The notes under the pieces are model-generated. The model was not told where the DNA came from, did no database searches, and saw nothing but the letters and a program-made list of their open reading frames with translations. A DNA stretch of 64,000 nt from an uncultured Opitutia bacterium (lineage in GTDB: Bacteria > Verrucomicrobiota > Verrucomicrobiia > Opitutales > Opitutaceae), in contig CAIONS010000056.1 of the NCBI GenBank assembly GCA_903859715.1, forward strand, positions 62,001 through 126,000. The letters are read 5' to 3'. Position 1 is the first letter of the stretch. Each line of letters starts with the position of its first letter. The translations under genes were made by a program, and so were the position numbers. Below, piece after piece: positions 18,251-26,596 of the stretch.

Positions 18251-19853
18251 CGAGGTAAACATCGTGGTAAAAGCGTGTCCAAAATGCGTCCTGGTGCCAG
18301 CCTTGAACGTTGGCCCGCATCAGCCAGTTGGTCGTGTTGAAATAAAGGGGTGCAACGGGACATTGCTCCAGCAGCCGGGCCTCGGCGTCGCGCAGGCGGG
18401 CGGCTTGCTCTGCGGCTTCCGGAGCCTGCGCGGCGGCGGCCATGAGCTCATCATAGCGCGCATCACTCCAGTGAGGATAATTCCCGGGCGAGCCGGTCGT
18501 GAAGTCATCGAGCAGGTTGATGGCGTCCGGCACGTCGGGGATGGCCGTGATAAATCCGATGTCGTAAAGCCCAGCGCGCAACGCGGCGACGTGCACCTTG
18601 GCCTCGCGGGTGAGCAGCTTCACATCGATACCGAGTTCTTTTTTCCACATCTCCTGGATGGCTTCCGTGACCGGCGGCCCGATGGTCCAGCCCGACAATT
18701 CCAGGCGGGGGAAGCCACGGCCATTGGGAAAGCCGGCGGCGGCCAAGAGTTCGCGGGCGGTGGCGATGTTCTCCTCCCCGCCGCCGAGCAAGTGCGAGTC
18801 ATGATCGTCGGCCCCGCGCAGGACAGGAGGCACCATCCGGAAGGCCGGCTCCTGCCCGGCCCGCACCACCTTTTCGGCCAGACGCGCGCGGTCGAGCGCC
18901 AGGGAGAGGGCGCGGCGGACGCGGATGTCATTCAACGGCGCCCGCAGGGTGTTGAAGGTAAGGTAGCGGGTTTCGGCGAGCGGGGCGCGATGAGCCTCGT
19001 CGGGCCGTTCGGTCCAGTAGGTTTCGAGCTTGGCGAAGGGAATCGCCATCGTGATATCGAGCTGGCCGGAGCGGAAAGCGCGCTCCTCGGTGTCGCCGCT
19101 GTCGAAGGCGATGAACTGGATCTCATCGAGGTGGATGTGGTCGGCCGCGTGGTACGAGGGATTTTTCCGCACGACGATGCGCTGCTGCGGGCGCCATTCC
19201 TCGAGGGTGAAGGCGCCGTTGCCCACGAAATTGCCCGGGCGCGTCCAATGGCGGCCCAAGGCGGTGACGATGCGGGGGTTCACGGGAATCCAAGGACCGC
19301 TGGCGACGTAGCGGAGGAACTGCGGCATCGGCCGCTCCAGCGTCACGACCAGCGTCAGGGGACTCGGCGCCCAAAAGCCCACGGCGGAAAAATCATTAAG
19401 TTGGCCGGTGGCGAAGGCGCGGGCGTTTTTCACCATGAAGAACAGCGGGGCCTTGGGCGCGGCAGTGGCGGGAGTGAGCACCCGGCGGTAGGACGCGACG
19501 AAATCGGCTGCGGTCACGGGCGCGCCGTTGGACCATTGGGCGTTGCTGCGGAGGTGAAACGTGTAGGTGAGCCCGTCAGCGGAAACTTCCCAGCTCTCGG
19601 CGGCGGCGGGTTCAGGCGCGCCGTTGTCGGGCGCGGGCGTGACCAGTCCCTCGCTCAGGGCGCGGATGATGAACAGTTCGTCGGGCAGCGACGCGGTCGC
19701 CGGGTCGAGATCGGCGGGTTCGTTCCGCTGGCTGATGCGGAGGATGTGCTGGGGCGGCGGTGGGGGCGGCGCCGAGGATTCCTGCCGGGAGCAGCCGGCG
19801 AGCAGGGCGGTGAGGAAGGCGAACGCTGCCAAGGTGGAGCGGCTTGCCCTCAA
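18243..19853 (-). CDS. Peptide ABC transporter substrate-binding lipoprotein (OppA-type, copy 3)
   Basis: A 536-aa SBP_bac_5 lipoprotein. The open frame reaches 19976, but the first 41 codons are built from an intergenic palindrome, so I place the start at the TTG 19853. This gives LRASRSTLAAFAFLTALLAG followed by the lipobox Cys. A poly-proline linker (PPPPPP) follows the lipid anchor. Landmarks are ESWEVSADGLTYTFHLRSN, WSNGAPVTAADFVASY, VGNGAFTLEEWRPQQ and IRVRRALSLALDRA. It is translationally coupled to the M28 peptidase downstream. The start codon is the least certain part. Confidence 0.88.
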   Translation of the reverse strand: MRASRSTLAAFAFLTALLAGCSRQESSAPPPPPPQHILRISQRNEPADLDPATASLPDELFIIRALSEGLVTPAPDNGAPEPAAAESWEVSADGLTYTFHLRSNAQWSNGAPVTAADFVASYRRVLTPATAAPKAPLFFMVKNARAFATGQLNDFSAVGFWAPSPLTLVVTLERPMPQFLRYVASGPWIPVNPRIVTALGRHWTRPGNFVGNGAFTLEEWRPQQRIVVRKNPSYHAADHIHLDEIQFIAFDSGDTEERAFRSGQLDITMAIPFAKLETYWTERPDEAHRAPLAETRYLTFNTLRAPLNDIRVRRALSLALDRARLAEKVVRAGQEPAFRMVPPVLRGADDHDSHLLGGGEENIATARELLAAAGFPNGRGFPRLELSGWTIGPPVTEAIQEMWKKELGIDVKLLTREAKVHVAALRAGLYDIGFITAIPDVPDAINLLDDFTTGSPGNYPHWSDARYDELMAAAAQAPEAAEQAARLRDAEARLLEQCPVAPLYFNTTNWLMRANVQGWHQDAFWTRFYHDVYLDE

Positions 19854-19918
19854 GACGCTGGTTTGAAACGTCTGCGCAATCCAGCGCGTTGAGGGCAACA
19901 GGCTCCATCTTTCCGAAA

Positions 19919-19942
19919 GGCGGGGTCGGCGACCCCGCCCTA
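19919..19942. repeat. Palindrome GGCGGGGTC-GGC-GACCCCGCC followed by CTAC
   Basis: A perfect 9-bp palindrome with a 3-nt spacer lies between two oppA-type genes. The same unit recurs at 38782 (spacer TGC), degenerately at 2385 and 22212, and inside a glycosyltransferase gene at 56946. Confidence 0.75.
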
Positions 19943-19956
19943 CATTGCCTGACGGC

Positions 19957-21603
19957 TCACTCTTCCAGCCACACATGTTTGTAAGGGTGATGGTCGAGGA
20001 GCGTGGGCAGCCAGCCTTTCACGGAGGGCTGACACAGAAAAACGTGGGTATTATAGTAGAGCGGAACGACCGGGGCGGCGGCGAGCATGAGGGCTTCCGC
20101 CTTGGCCAGCTGGCGGGCGCGATCCACGGAATCAATGGTGCGGGCCGCGGCGAACAGCCGGGCATCGTACTCCGGGCTCGCCCAGCCGGTGTAATTGTTG
20201 CCGCTGTCACTGCGCCAGAGGTCGAGGAAAGTACTGGCGTCGAGGTAATCGCCAACCCAGTCGGACAGCAGGATCTGGTAGTGGCCGGCGCGGCGCTCGT
20301 TGAGGACGACCTTGAATTCCTGGTTCACCAGCCGCACTTCCAGCCCGAGTTCGCGCCGCCACATTTCCTGCACGGCCTCGGCGAGGACGCGGTGGTTTTC
20401 GGAGTGATTGTAGAGCAGCTCGATGGCCGGCAGGCCCCGGCCGCCGGGAAAACCGGCCTCAGTGAGCAGGCGGCGGGCGGCGGTGAAATCGGTTGGCAGC
20501 CCGGCGGGCGGAGTGTAGCCCGGCAGTCCGGGCGGCGTGATCGCGGTGGCGGCCTGCTGGCCGCCATGGAGGATTTTCCCGACGAGGGCATCACGGTCCA
20601 CGGCCTGCGCGAGCGCCCGGCGCACCCGTTCATCATCGAAGGGCGGGCGGCGGGTGTTGAGGCGGAGGAAATAGGAATTGAGGTAAGGATCGGCGCGCAG
20701 GAACTGCGGGGCCTCGCGCCGGTAGGACTCCACCTTGCCGAAGGGCAGCACGTAGGTGACGTGGAGCTGACCGGAGCGGAAGGCACGTTCCTCGGTATCG
20801 ATGCTGTCGATCGGGTAAAAATAAATGGCCTTCAACCGCACCTGGGCCGCATCCCAGTAGGTCGGCGATTTTTCCACGATGATGCGCTGGTTCTGCTCCC
20901 AGGTTTTCAGGATGAAGGGGCCGTTGCCCACGAGGGTCCCGGCCCGGGTCCAAGGATTGCCGCGTTCGGCCGGCGCACCGTTGGCGGTGATGACGGACAG
21001 CGGGACGGGCAGCCACGCCGGGTTGGACAGTAGGGAAAGAAAATACGGCGCCGGGTGCTCGAGCATCACGCGCAGCGTGCGGGCATCGACGGCGGTGACG
21101 CCGACCTGGCTGAAATCATGGGTGAGGCCCTTGTGAAACGCCTCGGCGCCCTGAATGAGGTGGAGCAGGTCGGCGGTACCGGCGCCGAGCGACGGCGTCA
21201 GGATCCGCCGCCAGGACGCGACGAAATCGCGGGCGGTGACAGGGGTGCCGTCGGACCAGCGGGCGTTGGCGCGCAGATGAAAGGTGTAGGTGAGCTGGTC
21301 AGACGATATTTCCCAGCTCTCGGCGACCCCGGGCACCGGATGCAGGTCGGCGGGATCCTCGGCGACGAGGCCCTCGAACAGCGCGGAATCAATGTCGCCC
21401 TCCGCGATATTGGTGGCGAGCTGCGGGTCGAGATCGCCGACGTCGGAGCCAATGCCGCGATGGAGAATCTGCTCGCGGTTGCCGCTCTGCACGGCGGTCT
21501 CACGCCGGAAGCAGCCGGGCAGAAAGGCGATAGTGGCGCAGAGAGCCGGCAGAAGCCAGGCGCGGGCAGCGTGGGGAATGCGAAGGAAACGGCGCCTCAT
21601 CAT
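19957..21603 (-). CDS. Peptide ABC transporter substrate-binding lipoprotein (OppA-type, copy 4)
   Basis: A 548-aa SBP_bac_5 lipoprotein with signal ending AFLPGC and landmarks ILHRGIGSDVGDLDPQ, AESWEISSDQLTYTFHLRAN, WSDGTPVTARDFVASW, VGNGPFILKTWEQNQ and ERVRRALAQAVDRD. Several ATG codons cluster at 21609-21600. Translation from 21603 fits a Shine-Dalgarno-like AAGAAG just upstream. The gene begins at the very end of ispF, with overlap or direct abutment, so it is probably co-transcribed with ispD-ispF despite the unrelated function. Confidence 0.9.
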   Translation of the reverse strand: MMRRRFLRIPHAARAWLLPALCATIAFLPGCFRRETAVQSGNREQILHRGIGSDVGDLDPQLATNIAEGDIDSALFEGLVAEDPADLHPVPGVAESWEISSDQLTYTFHLRANARWSDGTPVTARDFVASWRRILTPSLGAGTADLLHLIQGAEAFHKGLTHDFSQVGVTAVDARTLRVMLEHPAPYFLSLLSNPAWLPVPLSVITANGAPAERGNPWTRAGTLVGNGPFILKTWEQNQRIIVEKSPTYWDAAQVRLKAIYFYPIDSIDTEERAFRSGQLHVTYVLPFGKVESYRREAPQFLRADPYLNSYFLRLNTRRPPFDDERVRRALAQAVDRDALVGKILHGGQQAATAITPPGLPGYTPPAGLPTDFTAARRLLTEAGFPGGRGLPAIELLYNHSENHRVLAEAVQEMWRRELGLEVRLVNQEFKVVLNERRAGHYQILLSDWVGDYLDASTFLDLWRSDSGNNYTGWASPEYDARLFAAARTIDSVDRARQLAKAEALMLAAAPVVPLYYNTHVFLCQPSVKGWLPTLLDHHPYKHVWLEE

Positions 21604-21608
21604 GGCCA

Positions 21609-22088
21609 TCACTTCTTGCTGAGCAGGACGACGGCGTGAGCGGCGATGGCGAGGCCGCGGCCGAGGTCGCCGACGCCCTCGTTGGTCGTGGCCTTGAGGC
21701 CGATCTCATCCGAGAGGAGCCCGGTGGACTGCGCGAGCGCGGCCTTCATCGCGGTGAGGTGGGTGGCGATCTTGGGCTTTTCCGCGATGATGGTGAGGTC
21801 GGCGTTGACGAGATCGTAGCCGAGCTTGGTGACCTCCGCGACGACGCGTTGCAGGAGTTTCTGCGAGTTGATATTCTTAAACGCGGGATCGGTGTTGGGG
21901 AAAAAAATCCCGATGTCCGGCAGGCCGGCGGCACCGAGAATGGCGTCGCAGAGCGCATGGGTCAGGCAGTCGGCGTCGGAGTGACCGTCGAGGCCGTAGT
22001 CGGTGTCGAACGTCACGCCGCCGAGCACGAGCGGGCGCCCGGGCACGAGGCGGTGGATGTCGTAGCCGTGGCCGATGCGGAAGTTCAT
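21609..22088 (-). CDS. ispF: 2-C-methyl-D-erythritol 2,4-cyclodiphosphate synthase
   Basis: A 159-aa enzyme of the non-mevalonate (MEP) isoprenoid pathway that converts CDP-ME 2-phosphate to the cyclic diphosphate. The start MNFRIGHGYDIHRL contains the metal-binding DxH. It is followed by LGGVTFDTDYGLDGHSDADC (the second His), FFPNTDPAFKNINS and the C-terminal TTNEGVGDLGRGLAIAAHAV. The length and all landmarks are normal. It follows ispD on the same strand after a 160-bp repeat-bearing gap and abuts an oppA-type gene. Confidence 0.97.
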   Translation of the reverse strand: MNFRIGHGYDIHRLVPGRPLVLGGVTFDTDYGLDGHSDADCLTHALCDAILGAAGLPDIGIFFPNTDPAFKNINSQKLLQRVVAEVTKLGYDLVNADLTIIAEKPKIATHLTAMKAALAQSTGLLSDEIGLKATTNEGVGDLGRGLAIAAHAVVLLSKK

Positions 22089-22108
22089 GAGGAGGCGGGC
22101 GACCGGGG

Positions 22109-22236
22109 GTGGAATGCGTTGTCCCCAACGCGTTGCTTGGCTCCGTATGTGATCAAGAACAGGCCGGGATTTTCAACGCATTGGGGACAATGCGTTCCAC
22201 CTCGCGCAAAAGGTGCGGTCGGCGACCCCGCGCTAC
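22109..22236. repeat. Inverted repeat GTGGAAYGCRTTGTCCCC plus degenerate GGTC palindrome
   Basis: The arms 22109-22135 and 22174-22200 pair over 27 bp with three mismatches. A degenerate copy of the GGTC-GGC-GACC palindrome follows at 22212-22232, ending CTAC. The element occupies the ispD-ispF gap. Confidence 0.75.
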
Positions 22237-22251
22237 ATGGGACGGAATGAT

Positions 22252-22923
22252 TCATGACGTGAGCAGAAACTCGAGGTACGCGAAGTCGGCCGGCGTGGTG
22301 AGCTTCGGGTTGGGATGCGGATTCTCGAGCAAGGCGATCGGGTGGCCGAGTTTCTCGACGGCTGCGGCATCGTCGGTGATGTGCAGGCGGCGGGCGGCGA
22401 CGCGCGCGTAGGCGCGCACGATGAGGTCGCGGGAGAAAACCTGCGGCGTCTCCATCACCCAAAGGCGTGAACGGTCGAGGGTGCGCAGGCGGGCGTTGTC
22501 GCTGTGCTGCTTGATGGTGTCGGTCACGCGGTGGGCGAGGACAACCGCACCCTCGCGCCGGACGATCTTGTGCAGCGCGACAAGCTGCTCGGGCCGGACG
22601 AACGGACGGGCGCAGTCGTGGATGAAGACATGGGCGATGTCACCGGGCAGGGCGGCGAGGGCGTGCATCACCGAGTCCTGCCGCTCGCGTCCACCTTGCA
22701 CGAGGGCGGAAGGCGTGGGCGCGTAGGCCATGAGCTCGGTCATCTGGCGGGGATCACGATAAACGACGACGTAGTAGTCGGCGATGCTGCTGGCCATGAA
22801 GGCGGCGACGGAGTGGGCGAACACCGGGCGGCCGGCGAGCGGCGCGAGCACCTTGTCGGCGACGGTGCCCTTCATGCGCGAGCCGGAGCCGGCGGCGAGG
22901 AGGATGACGGCGGTGCGGCTCAT
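22252..22923 (-). CDS. ispD: 2-C-methyl-D-erythritol 4-phosphate cytidylyltransferase
   Basis: A 223-aa cytidylyltransferase of the MEP pathway (MEP + CTP to CDP-ME). The N-terminus AVILLAAGSGSRMKGTVADK is the nucleotide-binding signature with the conserved Arg and Lys. Downstream are VQGGRERQDSVMHAL, VFIHDCARPFV, the TDTIKQ segment and METPQVF. C-terminal ITDDAAAVEKLGHPIALLEN completes the fold. It lies upstream of ispF and downstream of pyrF on the minus strand. The region before its ATG is a polypurine/polypyrimidine tract (22929-22963) rather than a clear ribosome-binding site. Confidence 0.96.
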   Translation of the reverse strand: MSRTAVILLAAGSGSRMKGTVADKVLAPLAGRPVFAHSVAAFMASSIADYYVVVYRDPRQMTELMAYAPTPSALVQGGRERQDSVMHALAALPGDIAHVFIHDCARPFVRPEQLVALHKIVRREGAVVLAHRVTDTIKQHSDNARLRTLDRSRLWVMETPQVFSRDLIVRAYARVAARRLHITDDAAAVEKLGHPIALLENPHPNPKLTTPADFAYLEFLLTS

Positions 22924-22969
22924 CGAGCGGGAGAAGGGAGCATGGAGAAAGGAGAAGGGACGTCCTAAA

Positions 22970-23665
22970 CTACCCGGCGGAAATCTCGGCGAGCATGGCC
23001 CGGGCGGCGGCGACGGGGTCGGGGGCCTTGAAGATGGGGCGGCCCACGACGAGATAACTGGCGCCGGCGCGGGCGGCCTCGGCGGGGGTCATCACGCGGG
23101 TCTGGTCGTCGGCCTTCGCGTCGCGCGGGCGGATGCCGGGCGTGACGAGGGCGACGTCGGCCGGAAGGATCGCGCGCAGCGGGACGATTTCGAGCGGAGA
23201 GCAGACGAGGCCGCGCAGACCGGAGTCGATGGCGAGCCGGCTGAGTCGGAGCACTTGCTTTTCCGGCGAGTCCGGCACGCCGGTTTCGGCGAGACCGGCG
23301 GCGCTGGTGGAAGTCAGGACGGTGACACCGAGCAGGAGGAGGTTGGGCGCGTGCTGCTGCTGAGCCTTCACGGCCCACTGCATCATCTCGCGGCCGCCGC
23401 CGGTGTGCAGCGTGAGCATCTGGATCGGGAGCTTCGAGACAGACTCGACGGATTTCGCGACGGTGTTGGGGATGTCGTGGAGCTTGAGGTCGAGGAAGAC
23501 CTTGAAGCCGAGCCCGGAGATTTCGCGCACGCAGTCGGGGCCGCAGGCGGTGAACATTTCGAGGCCGATTTTTACCCAGCGGACGGTGCCTTGGAGCTGC
23601 TTGAGGGCCGGAGTGACATCGCGAGGTGACTGGGCGTCGAGGGCAAGGATGAGATCGCAGGGCAT
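22970..23665 (-). CDS. pyrF: Orotidine 5'-phosphate decarboxylase
   Basis: A 231-aa class I OMP decarboxylase, catalysing the last step of UMP synthesis. It starts at ATG 23665 (MPCDLILALDAQSP). Visible landmarks are the IGLEMFTACGP segment, the catalytic signature KVFLDLKLHDIPNTVAKSV (DxKxxD), the MLTLHTGGG strand, LVTPGIRPRDAKADDQ and YLVVGRPIFKAPDPV. A longer frame starts at 23719, but its leader lacks similarity to the family and would overlap the divergent ispE start. It is transcribed ahead of ispD, 46 bp apart. Confidence 0.95.
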   Translation of the reverse strand: MPCDLILALDAQSPRDVTPALKQLQGTVRWVKIGLEMFTACGPDCVREISGLGFKVFLDLKLHDIPNTVAKSVESVSKLPIQMLTLHTGGGREMMQWAVKAQQQHAPNLLLLGVTVLTSTSAAGLAETGVPDSPEKQVLRLSRLAIDSGLRGLVCSPLEIVPLRAILPADVALVTPGIRPRDAKADDQTRVMTPAEAARAGASYLVVGRPIFKAPDPVAAARAMLAEISAG

Positions 23666-23706
23666 GGTGGTGGAAAAATGCTGACGGCCCGGCCCGGCCA
23701 TCGCCA

Positions 23707-24612
23707 ATGTTTTCTTCACGCGCCGTGAATTCCGCCGAACTTTTCTGTCCCGCCAAGCTCAACCTCCTCCTGGCCGTCACCGGCCGTCGGGCGGATGGGT
23801 TTCATGAACTCGTGTCGGTGGTCGCGCCGGTGGAGTTCGGCGACCGGCTGAAGACCGAGCCGGCGGCGGGGTTTTCGCTGAGCTGTGACGACCCGGCGGT
23901 GCCGGTCGACGGGACGAATCTGGTGCTGAAGGCGGCGCAGGCCTTTCGCGCTGCGACCGGCTGGACGGGTGGGGCGCACTTTACCCTGACGAAACGCATT
24001 CCAATGGGAGCGGGGCTGGGCGGCGGCAGCAGCAATGCGGCGACGGCGTTGCTGGCCTTGAACCGGCTCGCGGGTGGTCCGCTGACCGCGGTGGCGCTGG
24101 CGAAGGTCGCGGCCGAAGTGGGGTCGGATTGCGCGCTGTTCCTGGCCGGCGGGCCGGTGGTGATGCGCGGGCGGGGTGAGCGGGTGGAAGCGCTGCCTGC
24201 GGCGGTGACGGCGCGGTTGCGCGGGCGCCGGGTGCTGATTTTCAAGCCGGCGTTCGCCATCGCCACGCCTTGGGCGTATGCCCGGCTCGCGGCGCAGGCG
24301 CCCAAGGGCTACCTGCCGGCAGGGGAGGCCGAGGCACGGTTGGAGGCTTTTGTCCGCGCAGCGGAGGCCAGCGAGGCGTGGGAGAATGGGTTGTTCAATT
24401 CACTGGAAGGGCCGGCCTTCGCAAAATTCGCCGCGTTGCCAGTGCTGCTCGGGCAGCTGCGGGCACGGTTTGGACTCGCGCCCCGGATGAGCGGCAGTGG
24501 GAGCGCGTGCTTCGCCCTCTTGCCGGACGGAGTGCCGGGGTCCGAGATCGCGGCGGCGGTGCGGGCGGCGTGGGGTGCGACGGCGCTCGTGGTGGAATCA
24601 AGGCTCGCCTGA
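23707..24612 (+). CDS. ispE: 4-diphosphocytidyl-2-C-methyl-D-erythritol kinase
   Basis: A 301-aa GHMP-family kinase of the MEP pathway, phosphorylating CDP-ME. The N-terminus is CPAKLNLLLAVTGRRADGFHELVS, with the conserved Lys and Asn. The ATP loop is PMGAGLGGGSSNAATALLAL, and the third GHMP motif is MSGSGSACFALL near the C-terminus. It is divergent from pyrF across about 41 bp, so the two promoters must overlap. With ispD and ispF within 2.5 kb, the three consecutive MEP enzymes are clustered but on two strands. Confidence 0.96.
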   Translation: MFSSRAVNSAELFCPAKLNLLLAVTGRRADGFHELVSVVAPVEFGDRLKTEPAAGFSLSCDDPAVPVDGTNLVLKAAQAFRAATGWTGGAHFTLTKRIPMGAGLGGGSSNAATALLALNRLAGGPLTAVALAKVAAEVGSDCALFLAGGPVVMRGRGERVEALPAAVTARLRGRRVLIFKPAFAIATPWAYARLAAQAPKGYLPAGEAEARLEAFVRAAEASEAWENGLFNSLEGPAFAKFAALPVLLGQLRARFGLAPRMSGSGSACFALLPDGVPGSEIAAAVRAAWGATALVVESRLA

Positions 24613-24699
24613 TAAATCCGCATTGACGCGTTGCGGGCGGGGCGCGTTATCGTCCGGCGCCGCCTGCACCGCCCCGTGCGAGCGGCACCCGGCATTTTC

Positions 24700-26463
24700 A
24701 TGGACACACCCAAAAAAGACGAAGTCACCGTGCAAGGCATCTCCGCCTCGCAGGGCATCGCCTATGGGCAGATTTTCGTCTTCATCCAGAGTGACGTCGA
24801 GGTGCCGAACTACCAGGTCGACCCGGAGAAGCGCATCGCGGAAGTCGGCCGGTTCGAGAAGGCGCTGGTGACGACCCGGCAACAAATTTCGAAGATCAAG
24901 GGCGAGGTGGAGAAGAACCTCGGTCCGGAGGAAGCGCTGATCTTCGACGCGCACCTGCTCGTGCTCGAGGACCAGGCGCTGATCGGCGAGACGATCCGGG
25001 AGTTCGAGACGACCGGCCGCAACATCGAGACGTGCTTCAACCAGATTTCGACGCGGTACATCCAGGCCTTCTCCGAGATCGACGACGAATATCTCCGCGA
25101 GCGCGCCGGTGACATCCGCGACGTGGCCCAGCGGGTGTTGCAGAACCTGCTCGGTCAGGCGGAAAACAGCCTGAGCCGGCTCGCCGACAAGCGCATCATC
25201 GTCGCGAACGACGTTTCTCCTTCCGACTCCGCCAGCATCGACCGCTCGGCGGCGCTGGCGCTGGTCACCGATTCCGGCAGCCGGACGAGTCACGCGGTCA
25301 TCATGGCCCGCTCGATGAAGGTGCCGGCGGTCGTGGGCGTGCGTGACCTGACGGCCCGGGTTAAGAACGGCGACTGGGCGCTGGTCGATGGCTACGCCGG
25401 CCTCATCATCGTCAACCCGTCCGAGGCCACGCTGTTCCGCTACGGCAAGATCCAGGAGCAGAAAAAAACCTTCGAGTCGCGCCTGCTCAAGGCGAACAGC
25501 CAGCCGTCGGTCACGCTCGACGGCGTGGCGGTGGCGCTCATGGCCAACATTGAGCGGGTGGAGGAGTTGGGCGCGGTGAAGGAATACCAGGCCGAGGGCA
25601 TCGGCCTGTACCGCACCGAATATCTTTTCCTCAACTCCGCCCGGATTCCAACCGAGCAGGAGCAGTTCCTCGCCTACAAGACGGTGGCCGAGGCGCTCGC
25701 GCCGCACCCGGTCATCATCCGGTCGCTCGACCTCGGTGGCGACAAGCCGATGGCGGGCAGCCCGCACCTGTTTCCGAAGGAGGACAATCCGTTCATGGGC
25801 TTCCGCGCGATCCGGTTCTGCCTCGTGCACACGGATATTTTCAAGGACCAGCTCCGCGCCATCCTGCTGGCCAGTGCCCACGGCAAGGTGCGCCTGATGT
25901 ACCCCATGATCAGCGGCTCGGAGGAGCTGGCGCAGGCCAACGCCGTGCTTGCGGAGTGCAAGGCCGAGCTGAAGGCGCGCGGCCAAGCGTTTGATGAAAA
26001 AATGGAGGTCGGTGCCATGATCGAGATCCCCAGCGCGGCGACCACCACTGACATCCTGGCCAAGGACTGCGCATTTTTCAGCGTCGGAACCAACGACCTC
26101 ATCCAGTACCTGCTGGCCGTCGACCGGGTGAACGACCGCATCGCCCACCTCTATGAGCCGACACATCCCGCGGTGATTCGCACGCTGAAGCACATCGTGG
26201 ACGAGGCGCACAAGCAGAACGTGCCGGTGAGCGTGTGCGGCGAGATGGCGGGCGACCCGGTGTTCGCGCCGCTGTTGCTCGGCTTGGGCATCGACGGCCT
26301 GAGCATGTCGCCGGCCTGGCTGCCGACGGTGAAGTACATCGTGCGCGCGATGACGATGGCGGACGCCCGGGCGCTGGCCGCCGAGGCGCTGACGATGAGT
26401 TCGCCGAAGGAAATCTACGCGAAGTGTGATGCCTTCTACCGGGCGCGCGTGACGGTGGAATGA
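24700..26463 (+). CDS. ptsI: PTS enzyme I (phosphoenolpyruvate-protein phosphotransferase)
   Basis: A 587-aa enzyme that autophosphorylates from PEP and passes the phosphate to HPr. I start at ATG 24700 (MDTPKKDEVTVQGISASQGI); the upstream frame is shadow. The phospho-histidine motif is GSRTSHAVIMARSMKVPAVV. The PEP-binding barrel contains GIGLYRTEYLFLN, SLDLGGDKP, NPFMGFRAIR and MIEIPSA, and the catalytic Cys lies in VSVCGEMAGDP. All catalytic elements are intact. No HPr, EII or HPr kinase gene lies in the window, so it may serve a regulatory PTS or distant partners. A possible TTGACG box lies at 24623-24628. Confidence 0.94.
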   Translation: MDTPKKDEVTVQGISASQGIAYGQIFVFIQSDVEVPNYQVDPEKRIAEVGRFEKALVTTRQQISKIKGEVEKNLGPEEALIFDAHLLVLEDQALIGETIREFETTGRNIETCFNQISTRYIQAFSEIDDEYLRERAGDIRDVAQRVLQNLLGQAENSLSRLADKRIIVANDVSPSDSASIDRSAALALVTDSGSRTSHAVIMARSMKVPAVVGVRDLTARVKNGDWALVDGYAGLIIVNPSEATLFRYGKIQEQKKTFESRLLKANSQPSVTLDGVAVALMANIERVEELGAVKEYQAEGIGLYRTEYLFLNSARIPTEQEQFLAYKTVAEALAPHPVIIRSLDLGGDKPMAGSPHLFPKEDNPFMGFRAIRFCLVHTDIFKDQLRAILLASAHGKVRLMYPMISGSEELAQANAVLAECKAELKARGQAFDEKMEVGAMIEIPSAATTTDILAKDCAFFSVGTNDLIQYLLAVDRVNDRIAHLYEPTHPAVIRTLKHIVDEAHKQNVPVSVCGEMAGDPVFAPLLLGLGIDGLSMSPAWLPTVKYIVRAMTMADARALAAEALTMSSPKEIYAKCDAFYRARVTVE

Positions 26464-26485
26464 GTTCGAGTACCGGGGGGCGCCC

Positions 26486-26589
26486 GGAAATTCGAAGGTA
26501 GAAATCCGAAATTCGAAGCGCGGGTTCGAGAAACTGGCCACCCCCCCCGCTTTTGGATTCGAATTTCGGGTTTCTACCTTCGAATTTCC
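26486..26589. repeat. Near-perfect inverted repeat, GAAATTCGAAGG type
   Basis: The arms 26486-26517 and 26558-26589 match over 32 bp with one mismatch, built from AAATTCGAA words. It lies between the convergent ends of ptsI and the PhyH gene and could act as a two-way terminator-like hairpin, although it lacks U-tracts. A related copy ends queG. Confidence 0.85.
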
Positions 26590-26596
26590 AGCGCAG

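Noticed and set aside
14917-19892. Long plus-strand frames opposite the oppA genes and the M28 peptidase
   Set aside because: Arg/Gly/Glu-rich translations without domains; the minus-strand genes explain the coding bias.
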